A stretch of DNA of 64,000 bases from Symsagittifera roscoffensis (GCF_963678635.1 NC_087069.1:44933448-44997447); one strand, 5' to 3'; positions 1 to 9,403 are shown, counted from the stretch's first letter. Notes: generated by a model from the letters alone, not told the origin. Numbers and translations: made by a program.

Positions 1-2
1 AT

Positions 3-698
3 ACACAGCAAAACACAAAAAAACTTGAGGGTGTTTTTTATCCACAAATTTTGAAAGAACTGAATCTTGATCCTAGCTTAGTGTCCAACACTTATTCCAA
101 ACAGATTCTCCGCTCGCTTACCCGACGACAACCCGACAACTGAGTACTCGAAGAGATCAAAACCCTCCTCTTCGAAGACTCGATCGACAACTCTCAAACC
201 CAAAACCAAGCAATCCGACAAAAGAAAAACCCAGAAAAAAATTTTTTTTCCCCACCACCAACGACAACGATGACGACGATGATAAAAACTATGAAAGCAG
301 TAAAGAATCGTTTGCGACGACGTCAACAAAAGAATGGAAATCCTACTATCAGTGAAAAAAAGAAACTCAAATTACTCTACACGAAAGGTCCAGCTGCACT
401 TGGTAGCGTTAAAAATTCAACAAATGCTGGTCAACTCTCAGCAAAAAAAGTTAAAAAATTTCTGAGATCTCAATCATCACATACAAAGTATGGATTGTTT
501 CGTAAAACATATCCTCGGCTAAAAGTGATTGTTAACGATATCAACGAAATTTGGTCTCTTGACTTGGCTTATGTTGATAAATTGGCTAAATATAACCGAG
601 GGGTACGATATTTGTTAGTTGCTGTCGATTGTCTCTCTCGCTACTTACGAGTGGAACCCTTGAAGACCAAATATGCTAAGGAACGGTATTTGGGTTGA
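3..698 (+). pseudogene. Polinton integrase, N-terminal part (truncated)
   Basis: Open from the left window edge in one frame, interrupted only by a TGA at 141-143. The readable part from about 360 has the Polinton c-integrase layout: a lysine-rich helical lead, a 'KKVKKFLRSQSSHTKYGLFR' segment, then the start of the DDE catalytic core with 'IWSLDLAYVDKLAKYN' (first catalytic Asp) and 'YLLVAVDCLSRYLRVEPLK'. In the family this enzyme joins element DNA to the genome. The core stops before the second Asp and the Glu, because minus-strand ATPase sequence begins at about 685. A diverged copy lies at 38,655-39,353. It is a non-functional relic. Confidence 0.85.
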
Positions 699-847
699 TC
701 GTGAAGATAAAAATAAAATATCTTGTTATATGATGGATAGAATGTACCTTTCAGAATCATTTGAAAAATTAAATCAGTTTTGCCAGATCCCGAGGGACCT
801 GAAACGGACATAAACAGACGATCTTTTGTTGAAATGATCTTATTCAT
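690..847 (-). pseudogene. Polinton packaging ATPase, N-terminal fragment
   Basis: Minus-strand reading from an ATG at 847 gives an intact Walker A loop 'GPSGSGKTDL', followed by 'KGTFYPSYNKIFYFY', the standard start of A32/FtsK-HerA-like DNA-packaging ATPases of Polintons. Family knowledge: the enzyme pumps DNA into the capsid. Sequence ends after 'DQPKYRSL', where plus-strand integrase sequence takes over, so Walker B and the arginine-finger region are missing. The equivalent region reads further at 37,256-37,927 (+) and 46,987-47,985 (-). Confidence 0.85.
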
Positions 848-852
848 TATTA

Positions 853-1425
853 TCACTTGGGATTGGGTAACATGTAACCAACTGTACTGGATAGTATTGA
901 AAGCCAAATGGTAGTCTCGTCACAACTAAGATTGTAAAAAGACAATTTTGAAATAGATAAAGAGAGCAAAATGAAAATGAAACAGACTTGTGTGAAAAAG
1001 ACAACTTCTGCAGACGGAAGAGAAACAAAATTACAAAATTTCCAAGATCTGTTTTCGTGAGACAAAGACTGTTCGGCACCACAAATGTCTACAAAGTCGC
1101 AACCATTGTTCTCAACAGTGGTGGTTTCTTCAATTTCCATGTTTTTTGGAAGACTTTTTTGCTTATTTGTATCAAGGTTGATAGTTACAACTGCATACCA
1201 ATCGCCTTTTTTTCTCTCTGATCTATTGCCGTTTGGTTTGTATTTTTTTATATATCTTGCTATGTTTTTGTCTGTCAGAAGTATCCGAACAATTTTTTCT
1301 ATGTTTCCGGTACTGATTTCGTCTAATAAATCTTTTGGTAAATTCTCACCTGTTAAGCTCACATTTTGGGTGTTTTCTTTTGGCAAAAATATTTTTTTGA
1401 AATTTTGAATTTTCAAACACGACAT
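853..1425 (-). CDS. unknown protein in the Polinton minus-strand gene row
   Basis: A 190-codon open frame from an ATG at 1425, directly upstream of the ATPase fragment and in the same direction. I do not recognise it. The first two thirds are charged and lysine-rich ('RYIKKYKPNGNRSERKKGDW'). The last third is hydrophobic and probably reads through after a small frame change, so the natural C-terminus may be shorter. Its place between the nuclease-like gene and the ATPase suggests an element gene rather than a host gene; that is inference. No counterpart is evident in duplication copies A or B. Confidence 0.4.
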   Translation of the reverse strand: MSCLKIQNFKKIFLPKENTQNVSLTGENLPKDLLDEISTGNIEKIVRILLTDKNIARYIKKYKPNGNRSERKKGDWYAVVTINLDTNKQKSLPKNMEIEETTTVENNGCDFVDICGAEQSLSHENRSWKFCNFVSLPSAEVVFFTQVCFIFILLSLSISKLSFYNLSCDETTIWLSILSSTVGYMLPNPK

Positions 1426-1523
1426 GTTAGCAACTAGTAATCACACAAGAACAAAAGAAAATGAAGACAACCAATAAATATGTTTATTATGATTCACAAA
1501 ACTTGGTATATATATGTGATTCG

Positions 1524-1787
1524 TCATTTCGGTTCAGCAGGCAAATCAACTCCTCGTTCAATGAAGAAAAACTCATATTTTGTGAATTTGTCATGGTTAC
1601 AATTAGATTTGAACTTTACAACAAAATGAGCAGCAACTCTGATAGTGGCTTGAACTAAATGTATTTCCTCAACGTTATCAGTTTTGACTAATTCTTTCAG
1701 TTCAGCTGGAAGCTGATGGTCATGCAAATGGATTTGTCTTCTCTCTCCCAGCTGGGGTTGCAGCCCTTCCAGGTTGAGATTGAACAA
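1524..1787 (-). CDS. unknown short open frame, Polinton gene row
   Basis: An 87-codon frame with a mixed polar composition ('QLPAELKELVKTDNVEEIHL'), following the 1809-2039 frame on the same strand. The spacing and the absence of other genes on either strand suggest a real but possibly frameshifted small gene, perhaps one gene with 1809-2039. No family recognised. Confidence 0.3.
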   Translation of the reverse strand: MFNLNLEGLQPQLGERRQIHLHDHQLPAELKELVKTDNVEEIHLVQATIRVAAHFVVKFKSNCNHDKFTKYEFFFIERGVDLPAEPK

Positions 1788-1808
1788 CGGAATTGACTGG
1801 CGAAATTC

Positions 1809-2039
1809 CTAGAGTCTGGACATTGTACAGGTAAAAGTAGAATTGTCGATTTCGATATCGTTCAGTGTAATTTGTTCGAGTTTTTGCAGGAGAGGTTTTC
1901 CTCGACAATCTACTATGCCTGTCCGCGTAAGAGTAACTTTAATTCTTGGTGTTAAATTGTTTTCAGGACTCTGATTAGTCATTGAAGCGTAAACCAACAA
2001 ATTTGGAGATAAGGTTGTTTGCATCATTGGACAGTTCAT
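1809..2039 (-). CDS. unknown short open frame, Polinton gene row
   Basis: A 76-codon frame rich in Thr, Asn and Leu with a beta-like alternating pattern ('LTPRIKVTLTRTGIVDCRGK'). Such alternation would fit a jelly-roll or other beta fold, but that is speculation. It overlaps the 3' end of the nuclease-like pseudogene and reads in the same direction. Confidence 0.3.
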   Translation of the reverse strand: MNCPMMQTTLSPNLLVYASMTNQSPENNLTPRIKVTLTRTGIVDCRGKPLLQKLEQITLNDIEIDNSTFTCTMSRL

Positions 2040-2562
2040 TATGTAACCAATCGAAAAAAACTTTGGATTTTCTACGGGTACATTGCTTTAATAATTGATG
2101 TGAGGGAAGTAAATGAGAATGTCGTTTGCAAATATGTTTTTCTTGACCCAATAACTGTTCAATCTTTGGGCAGCCAAAATCTTCCAAATTTGTCACGGGT
2201 TATTTCAAGTATTCAGCTAATAAAACAGATTTTTGTGTACCTTTAGCAAAAAAATGGGAATTTGGGTTCCTCAAACGAATGCTGTCAAAAATTTGATCCA
2301 AGTATGAGTAAGGGTATTCACCTTCGTCCCAACGAAGCCCGTGTAGAAATTTAGATACCCAATTGTACGCTTTTTTCTCTTCTTTTGATAAATTGTTGAA
2401 TTGGACTGGTGGCAGAAAATGAATTGTATCAATTGTATTAGCAGAGCAAACGGAAAGTTCCTTTATGATCAAAGGTTTCTTGCCACATTTAAATCCTTCA
2501 ATATCTAAAATAATGAGATGGTTGAAAAACAATTTTTTAGTTTTCTTTCTTTGGGTTAACAT
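1975..2562 (-). pseudogene. putative nuclease-like protein, 'NLED-GCPK' family (copy 1)
   Basis: Starts at an ATG at 2562, 9 bases after the stop of the HDAA gene. Features in order: 'IILDIEGF' (Asp-x-Glu in a beta strand), 'KELSVCS', 'HFLPP', 'HGLRWDEGEYPYSYL', 'NSHFFAKG', then after a single frameshift near 2,196 'TNLEDFGCPK' and a C-terminal Cys/His-rich part with 'CKRHSH'. Copies in units A and B keep the same landmarks. An early DxE strand, a central FFAKG and a late acidic motif resemble an RNase H-like/DEDD exonuclease layout, but I cannot prove this. It is broken here by the frameshift. Confidence 0.55.
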
Positions 2563-2571
2563 GACTTTCAC

Positions 2572-2977
2572 TCAACATTCCAACAAATGAAATAACCTTG
2601 GTTTGAATGCTTTAAGAAATAAGCAAAACGCAATACCTGTCACGTGACCCAGGTAACAGTTTTTTATTGGACAAGGCAAAACATATGTGTACCCAGGACC
2701 GGTATGATTTTTTTCTTGCAAATATCCCGCTGCGTCATGCAATATGGCATGTATTCTAAGAAATTTGAAATGTTTCAAGTGTTTGTCGAGCGAAGAATTG
2801 TCTATTCCAATTAAACCACCATATGGTCTGTTTTTCAAAACGAAATCCAAATTAATATCAGCATCCAAATACAAACAAGTGGCTAAAAATACTGAAATCT
2901 GACTAATTTGTCTGGATATTGCGATTTTAAGTCTATAAAAATTTCATGAATGAGTTCTAAATTGAAGGTTGAAATCA
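2572..2977 (-). pseudogene. 'HDAA/GPGY/GHVTG' protein (copy 1)
   Basis: Probable start at 2977, with a frame change near 2,890. The conserved part has 'RPYGGLIG', 'RIHAILHDAAGYLQ', 'GPGYTYVLP' and 'YLGHVTGIAF'. The same four blocks in the same order occur at 43,865-44,189 and 48,779-49,183. I do not recognise a named family. 'HD' and 'GPGY' superficially recall phospholipase A2, but the order is reversed, so I reject that. It lies immediately upstream of the nuclease-like gene in all three copies, which suggests co-expression and a shared role. Confidence 0.55.
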
Positions 2978-3025
2978 TGTTTACTGAACTCAATCTAATA
3001 AAAAGGGAAAAATGAAAAGTATCAA

Positions 3026-3625
3026 TTAAAACTTAACTTTCTCTTCAACAATAAATTTCACAAATAGCACATCAGTATCTACATCAAGTGTTCCATATCC
3101 ACTTGTCAAAATATCCATTATTTTGCAAAAAGCGGCAGAATGGGGTCCATTAATTAAATTTTCAAATCTTTTCAAAATTTCTGTATTCATCTCATCTGTT
3201 TGAACATGTCTGCTTTCTGTATGTTTCTTTGAAACAGAAGTCGAAATTCTTACGGATTTGTTTGACGTCGACGATGCAGCAGGCGTAACTGTATTATCAA
3301 TTCGTTTCTGTCCCCCAACGGCCGGAGATTTCTTGCAAACGTTTTGATTTGGTGAAGTTTGTTTGTTAGATGATGTTGCAGAAAGCAATAAATTGGGTAA
3401 ACGTTTTTTGATTGCAGTGAAATCTAACAAATCGAGATTGGCTGCAACAGGTTGTGCTGAATAAGTGAGAGCTAGTTTAAGCTTGTCAAATATCTCACCG
3501 TTTCCTTTGACATCTTTAGCAGGAGAAACTAAGTATTTGAAGCAAGTGAAAATACAAGGAACAATGAAACATTTTTGGGAAGGAAAAAATTGGTTTATTT
3601 GTTCCTCTGAATCTACTTGAATCAA
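3026..3625 (-). CDS. unknown protein with disordered Ser/Thr/Lys linker
   Basis: A 199-codon frame. The N-terminal ~60 residues look globular, the middle (about residues 80-145) is Ser/Thr/Asn/Lys-rich and likely disordered, and the C-terminal ~50 residues are helical ('TEILKRFENLINGPHSAAF'). It lies between the PC4-like gene and the HDAA gene on the same strand. The start may lie further upstream through a frameshift, since 3516-3941 is open in another frame. No homologue recognised in the window; the matching interval 49,200-49,660 is degraded. Confidence 0.4.
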   Translation of the reverse strand: MIQVDSEEQINQFFPSQKCFIVPCIFTCFKYLVSPAKDVKGNGEIFDKLKLALTYSAQPVAANLDLLDFTAIKKRLPNLLLSATSSNKQTSPNQNVCKKSPAVGGQKRIDNTVTPAASSTSNKSVRISTSVSKKHTESRHVQTDEMNTEILKRFENLINGPHSAAFCKIMDILTSGYGTLDVDTDVLFVKFIVEEKVKF

Positions 3626-3828
3626 TATATGGTAATGAATTTTTTTTCATTCTCGACTGAAAAAGGGCAATATTCAGATTTGAAGTGGCTTCCAAAAGCA
3701 TAATTTTTAAAAGTAGATAAATTAGGAATTTTTTCAGTGATAACAAATTTAAAATTTGGTTGAAATTTTTTGAAATAATCAGGTTAACACAACTTCGAAC
3801 ATTGCTTCTGCCATTTTGTAAAGGAAAA

Positions 3829-4200
3829 TTAATTCGAGTCGTGCTTGAAATCGCTTGTGTTTGAGTAAAGTTGAGATTTCCTGGCTCGTTTACAGTTAGA
3901 TTGTGGTTTGACTTTGTTTTCAACAGTATCAGAAATTTCACTTGTTTGCGCTCGGATTGACTTTCCCGACTTTAGTAATTTTGAAAATTCTTCGCTGCTT
4001 AAGCAAAGTCTTTGTACACATTCAAATTCAGCGCCTTCAGTTGCTTTTTTGAAAACTTTCAGGAATACATAAGTTCCAGTTTGGTCATATGTTTTCAATG
4101 TAGCACGCACTAGTCTTTTACTGTTTTCCGAAATATCGAAATAGCAATCGCCAAAATCTTTATCTGCATTTGCTGTGGTGCTTGTTTTGGTTTTATTCAT
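3829..4200 (-). CDS. PC4-like (p15 coactivator-type) putative ssDNA-binding protein
   Basis: A 123-codon frame from an ATG at 4200. Residues ~18-75 fit the PC4/p15 pattern: a first beta strand 'CYFDISENSKRLVRATLK', a second 'GTYVFLKVFKK', then 'CVQRLCLSSEEFSKLLKSG', like the PC4 'KGISLs-eqw--L' end. A basic, Ser-rich tail follows ('CKRARKSQLYSNTSDF'). PC4 proteins bind single-stranded DNA and assist replication or transcription. A second, more diverged protein of this type is at 49,668-50,089. It heads the minus-strand gene row and faces the divergent gene at 4,654. Confidence 0.4.
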   Translation of the reverse strand: MNKTKTSTTANADKDFGDCYFDISENSKRLVRATLKTYDQTGTYVFLKVFKKATEGAEFECVQRLCLSSEEFSKLLKSGKSIRAQTSEISDTVENKVKPQSNCKRARKSQLYSNTSDFKHDSN

Positions 4201-4274
4201 TGTAACGAGTAAATTTTCAAAGTAACTTGATTCAAAACTGAATAGAAAGAAATGAATGGTTCCGATTGATTGTA

Positions 4275-6190
4275 TATGTCTGCAAAAGAAAGCGTTGTAT
4301 CTATTTTAATTTATATACACATGTACTTTATATCGCAAAGATATTGGATTGCAATTTAGTTCAAATGGATAAGTATTTTGTGCATGTACAACTGATAAGA
4401 ATTTTATTGGGTGTTAAAGGTCACAATGTTTAAACGTTATTTTTGATACAAGCTATTTGTTTGAATGCAGTTTAGATAAACATAGAATACCATGCAAGGT
4501 AACATAAATATTTTACACGCCCTCCTTTATTAAACTGATTAAAAACTACATAGGAGGTCTTGAAATTTCTAATTTTAGAAGAACCAATCCCTCTTTTAAT
4601 CTCTTGAGGCGTTTTCACAATTCATTTTAGTTTCATTTCTCTCCGCGTTACGTTTGTCATTTTCTCCCAACTTTTCTTCAAAAATACCTTGTTATATTAT
4701 TGCCGGATATTCCAATCACGAAAGAACCATTTTTTGTGAAACCGTTCACGGTAATTTTGTAGCAATAATTAACGAAGAAAAAAGTTTCAATTCTGATGAG
4801 TGGACTTGTACTCATCACGTTATGATTCCCAAAAATTTTTTACATTTATTCAGTAAACTTTCCTTAAAAAATTCAAAGAAAGATGAAGAACTGAATATAA
4901 AGTATTTGAGTTACCTTACAAATTCTGGTAAATATACGGATCCTGACGAGCCTCTTGCTCTTCAGGTTGATATTTCAACTTTATCAAAACCAGTAAAAAC
5001 TTTTTGTATAAATACGATTGTGATGTTACTCCGATGTGTGAAAACCAGTTAGAATACTTTGAAGAAAATGAATTTTTTGATCGTTTATGGGGAATGGAAC
5101 AGATTGAATCACCATCAGTAGTTACCCCGAAAGCTGATCCTTCCCCTGTAGTGTCACCATGGCTTGACGAACCGGGTTGCTCAACTCCAAAGCGTACCCC
5201 TGTGGCTACTGTGAGCAACCACAAGGAAAATTTATGTCTGCAAAAGAAAGCGTTGTATCTATTTTAATTTATATACACATGTACTTTATATCGCAAAGAC
5301 ATTGGATTGCAATTTAGTTCAAATGGATAAGTATTTTGTGCATGTACAACTGATAAGAATTTTATTGGGTGTTAAAGGTCACAATGTTTAAACGTTATTT
5401 TTGATACAAGCTATTTGTTTGAATGCAGTTTAGATAAACATAGAATACCACGCAAGGTAATATAAATATTTTACACGCCCTCCCTTATTAAACTGATTAA
5501 AAACTACATATGAGGTCTTGAAATTTCTAATTTTAGAAGAAACAATCCCTATTTTAATCTCTTGAGGCGTTTTCACAATTCATTTTAGTTTCATTTCTCT
5601 CCGCGTTACGTTTGTCATTTTCTCCCAACTTTTCTTCAAAAATACCTTGTTATATTATTGCCGGATATTCCAATCACGAAAGAACCATTTTTTATGAAAC
5701 CGTTCACGGTAATTTTGTAGCAATAATTAACGAAGAAAAAAGTTTCAATTCTGATGAGTGGACTTGTACTCATCACGTTATGATTCCCAAAATTTTTTTA
5801 CATTTATTCAGTAAACTTTCCTTAAAAAATTCAAAGAAAGATGAAGAACTGAATATAAAGTATTTGAGTTACCTTACAAATTCTGGTAAATATACGGATC
5901 CTGACGAGCCTCTTGCTCTTCAGGTTGATATTTCAACTTTATCAAAACCAGTAAAAATTTTTTGTATAAATACGATTGTGATGTTACTCCGATGTGTGAT
6001 AACCAGTTAGAATACTTTGAAGAAATTGAATTTTTTGATCGTTTATGGGGAATGGACAGATTGAATCACCATCAGTAGTTACCCCGAAAGCTGATCCTTC
6101 CCCTGTAGTGTCACCATGGCTTGACGAACCGGGTTGCTCAACTCCAAAGCGTACCCCTGTGGCTACTGTGAGCAACCACATGGAAAACTT
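4275..6190. repeat. 958-bp tandem duplication (two units)
   Basis: Units 4275-5232 and 5233-~6190 are nearly identical with a constant 958-base offset, from 'TATGTCTGCAAAAGAAAG' onward. They differ by scattered substitutions and a one-base deletion near 6,053. The duplication copies the upstream region and nearly all of the divergent gene. Unit 1 lacks the gene's true 3' end, which survives only after unit 2. The high identity means it is much younger than the surrounding decay. Confidence 0.9.
4654..5232 (+). pseudogene. divergent Polinton gene, copy 1 (3' end lost)
   Basis: Starts at an ATG at 4654 ('MSFSPNFSSKIPCYI'), runs about 115 residues, then a -1 frame change inside an A5-C-T5 tract near 4,996-5,005 leads into 'CDVTPMCENQLEYFEENEFF' and a Pro/Ser-rich segment ('PSVVTPKADPSPVV'). 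The duplication junction at 5,232 removes the real C-terminus. Transcribed away from the PC4-like gene. Function unknown. The N-terminal half has a beta-rich pattern loosely like the small gene at 50,451. Confidence 0.5.
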
Positions 6191-6275
6191 AACCCCTTCT
6201 CTCTGTCTAGCGCCAAAGAAAAAAAGGAAGTTAACAACACTAGAGAAAGCGCAGGAGTATTTGGACCTTATATAA
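5612..6275 (+). pseudogene. divergent Polinton gene, copy 2 (with 3' end)
   Basis: Same protein as at 4,654, with the same frame change in the A/T tract and an additional one-base loss near 6,053 ('GGAATGGACAG' against 'GGAATGGAACAG'). This copy keeps the C-terminus: a Pro/Ser/Thr-rich linker, then 'PKKKRKL', a classical monopartite nuclear localisation signal, then 'EKAQEYLDLI' and a stop at 6,273-6,275. The signal fits a protein acting in the nucleus, perhaps on DNA; its role is unknown. The shared frameshift predates the duplication. Confidence 0.5.
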
Positions 6276-6279
6276 CTTT

Positions 6280-8860
6280 GAAACTGAGGTTGAGTTTCAT
6301 TGATTTTTTGTTTGTATTTATTGTGTATAATAATTTAACTTTAAAATTGACTTTGAGTTTGTATCTTGTATTTGTTCATTAATTATCACACGATTGGGTT
6401 CTGATTAAAAATTTATTTCAAAAGCTTTTAAAAATTGAAGTTGATAAAATCATTTTATTTTTAATAAATTGACTATTTTTTGTGAGTATGCATTTAAGTT
6501 TGCAATTTATGAAAATGTGTTTATGTTTTTTATGTTTACAAGTATGCAGCTTTATATGTTAGGTGGGGTATATATGTTTGAGTTTATTTGTAATCGTTTA
6601 TTTTTTTTCATATAAAAGTATATATGTAACTCAATCCAAATCTTTCTTATCTTTCTTCATAAGTTTCTCGAATATTCTAGAATAATCAACAAGACACCTT
6701 ATTGACAGTTTTTTTCGTTTTCTTGATTTGCAAAACATTTTGATAATTTTTTTTAAAAAAATTTCCTCGAAATATTTGATCTTCCAGATGTCCTCATCAT
6801 GAACATTTCACTTTAAAAAAGTGGCATATGTTGCATTGATAATTTCAATTTATCTGCAGTCAATGATTATGAAAAATGTTTCAAAATTGTAACAAGAAAG
6901 ATCAGTTTTTAAGTTTTCACAAAATTTTGTCGATGGAAGCATCAAACAACACGTCCAATTGGAGACAGCGTGGAGTCCAAAGTGTCTGATGAACTGTTGC
7001 TCACAGAGGTAAAAATTACGATAAGAAAATTATTAGAAAAAATTGATGGTTTTTTGACGAAAATCATTGATCGTGCAGACATACGGCTGGTAGAGCTGAA
7101 GACGGTAAGCGAGCAAAGTCTCAGTGACAGGTACTGTATATTTGAAGGATGATTGATCAATCTCTAAAAACCACAGAATTTCAATGGTTTTCATTTGAAA
7201 AATCATAATTTTGAATCAAAGTTATAAACCCACAGAAGTGAAGCAATTGTGTAATCAGATAATAAGTCAGTACCACTTTTTTTAAATTCAAGATTTATTT
7301 AGTCGATAGAGCTTTTTATGAAATAGCTCAAAATGCTTACGCCTTTTTTCTTTGAAATGAATAGCAAGTCTTTCTGCATTGAGGCTTAAAATTTTTATTC
7401 CTCAAAGTAGTACTGTCTAACAAACTTTTTATTGTCAAAGTAAACATGTCTTTGTTAGTCGTTCTTGCTTAAGATAACACAACATAATTGACGTTTATCG
7501 AAATGCATTGAAACTACAAAATGGCATTTACAAGTTTTCGGAAACTGTTGTAGCCAAATTGGTGTGAAAGCCTTGTTTAGTGTGAAACAGCTATCATCCT
7601 GACGGAATCCGAAGATTCAGGTAGAGTGTTGATGATAAGGCTTGATTTCCTATCTTAAAATTTCAAACAACTAACCGTTTTTCGAAAACAGGTTTTGTTA
7701 ATAGAGAAGACAAATATCGATACAAAAATGAAAAGAAATATCATGATGCGAACTGTTTTGATACTGCTAGTGATGAGAACGTGAATGTGAAAGCTTGAAT
7801 CACCTCAAACATATATTGAAAGAAAGGTTGAACTCTTGATAACACAATTAGTTGCAGATGAAAAATGGAATATTTTGGTCAAAAAGCCATCGTATTTTGA
7901 GAGACAATAGCGTAATCATGAAAACATTTAAAAGATCAGATTTATATTAAAAAACTGAAAATTTAATTTGTTGAGCAGAGGGTTAATCAATGATAATAAC
8001 TGATAGCGCTTCAAACTTTTGAATAGAAAGCTCTTGCTAAAGCCAAATTGAGTTAAATAGAAGATACTGAGAACAGTTGACTAGATTGTAGTATCAAATT
8101 AAAAACTATTTAATTGCATATGCTTTTAATGGAAAAATCAAAAATTTTGGATGCTCAGTTTATAAGTCCGAATTCACCTCAAATTTTGAGTTTGTATCCA
8201 TAACTTGTCTTAGTTTGTGTTCAGTCTTTCCCGATTGAATTTGCTCTAATTTGAATAACTGCTTTCCTTAAAAGTCGCAAATAAGTTTTCACCTGCTTTA
8301 TTCGATGGTTACTCTGTTCTGTCGTATATATTGGCACACAAATAACAGTTTTCCCCCAGTTTCTAGGTCCGCTTTGATGAAAATTTTCAAAATTTCTTTT
8401 AGCATAAAAAAGTTAATAGGAAATACTAAACGTTTTCTAGAAGCCCCGAAAATTGTTTCCTTTTTACTATAAAAAGTGGTATACGCAAGCCTTAGAAATG
8501 GCTGCAGCAAAATTAATCGGCCATTTTGGTTTTCATCAGTGTTCTCGTTTTTCAAGATCTTTACCCACTTCAACTTATTACGACGAATTTTGCTTTCTTC
8601 GAGATTCAGTAATAAAACATGCATTTTTGAAGGAAATCGTTCACCTCAGCCAACAGTTAAGCTACGGTACCAAATTCTTGTGCTTTCCTATATACCATAT
8701 AGTTTGGTCGCATATAATAGGTATATAACGTCATTTTACATGTAAACATGCCAATTCCCCCAAACTTTAGAAGGGAAAACATGCACCGACCAAAACTTAA
8801 CTTAAACCATTCCCGGTTCCACAACGTTCAGTGGGAATACTCAATAATATACCGAAGTTT
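6280..8860. other. mostly non-coding AT-rich DNA
   Basis: No recognisable family on either strand. The only notable open stretch is 6,916-7,152 (separate entry). Frames at 8,298-8,745 overlap on both strands, have unremarkable composition and no conserved copy in the window. Confidence 0.5.
6916..7152 (+). other. weak candidate exon (coiled-coil-like)
   Basis: An open stretch encoding a charged helical peptide ('LLLTEVKITIRKLLEKIDGF'), with a good splice-donor-like GTAAGC at about 7,105 inside it. No partner exons could be placed and the opposite strand is open too, so it may be chance. Confidence 0.15.
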
Positions 8861-8861
8861 T

Positions 8862-9045
8862 ACATGAGGACTATTAGGTATAAAATTATACATGGTGACA
8901 ATTAGGATTATTACATAGTGACCATTAGGTATAAAATTATACATGGTGACAATTAGGATTATTACATGGTGACCATTGCTGATCATTTAATACATGGTGA
9001 CCATTATGATTTATACCTAATGGTCATCCATGTATGACAACCCCC
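8862..9045. repeat. 51-bp tandem repeat ending in an inverted copy
   Basis: Two units with a 51-base offset (TAAAATTAT at 8,881 and 8,932) built on ACATGGTGACCATTAGG, then two shorter partial repeats. The last element is reversed ('CCTAATGGTCATCCATGTA'), so the array can fold back. A related motif array (ACATGGTGATCATTAGG) occurs at 63,185-63,335 next to capsid sequence, linking it to the Polintons. Confidence 0.7.
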
Positions 9046-9403
9046 CGATCCTAACGCACTATATGCATACTACTTAGACTTGTTGAGACTTTTCAAACTG
9101 TCCCATATCATTAGTTTTCAATAGTTGAAAGCGGGGTTCTATTTAAATTTTCCCTTTGTAGGATTTTTGGAACTAAACAAATCTCCCAACTCTTGTTCGA
9201 TTTAAGAATTCAATTTAATTGGGACTAGTGTCTTTTACTGAGTACGTTTTTGAAGAACAGACTGACCAGATGAAGAGAATTGACAAAAAAAATTGTAAAT
9301 TTAGGTGAAAAAAAAATTTAAAAATAGTATGACTCATCATGATTTCCATATATGGTAATAGTACAAATATGGAATGTTTTGTATGACTTTTCCATAAATC
9401 GGA

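Noticed and set aside
78-329. Minus-strand open frame opposite the integrase N-terminus
   Set aside because: Antisense shadow of the acidic/basic low-complexity integrase lead; no family features.
2572-2874. HDAA protein as a phospholipase A2 (parvovirus-type) because of HD and GPGY
   Set aside because: In PLA2 the Gly-rich calcium loop precedes the His-Asp; here the order is reversed and spacing is wrong.
8298-8745. Overlapping 90-108 codon frames on both strands
   Set aside because: Both strands open over the same bases, no conserved copy in the window, no recognisable motif.
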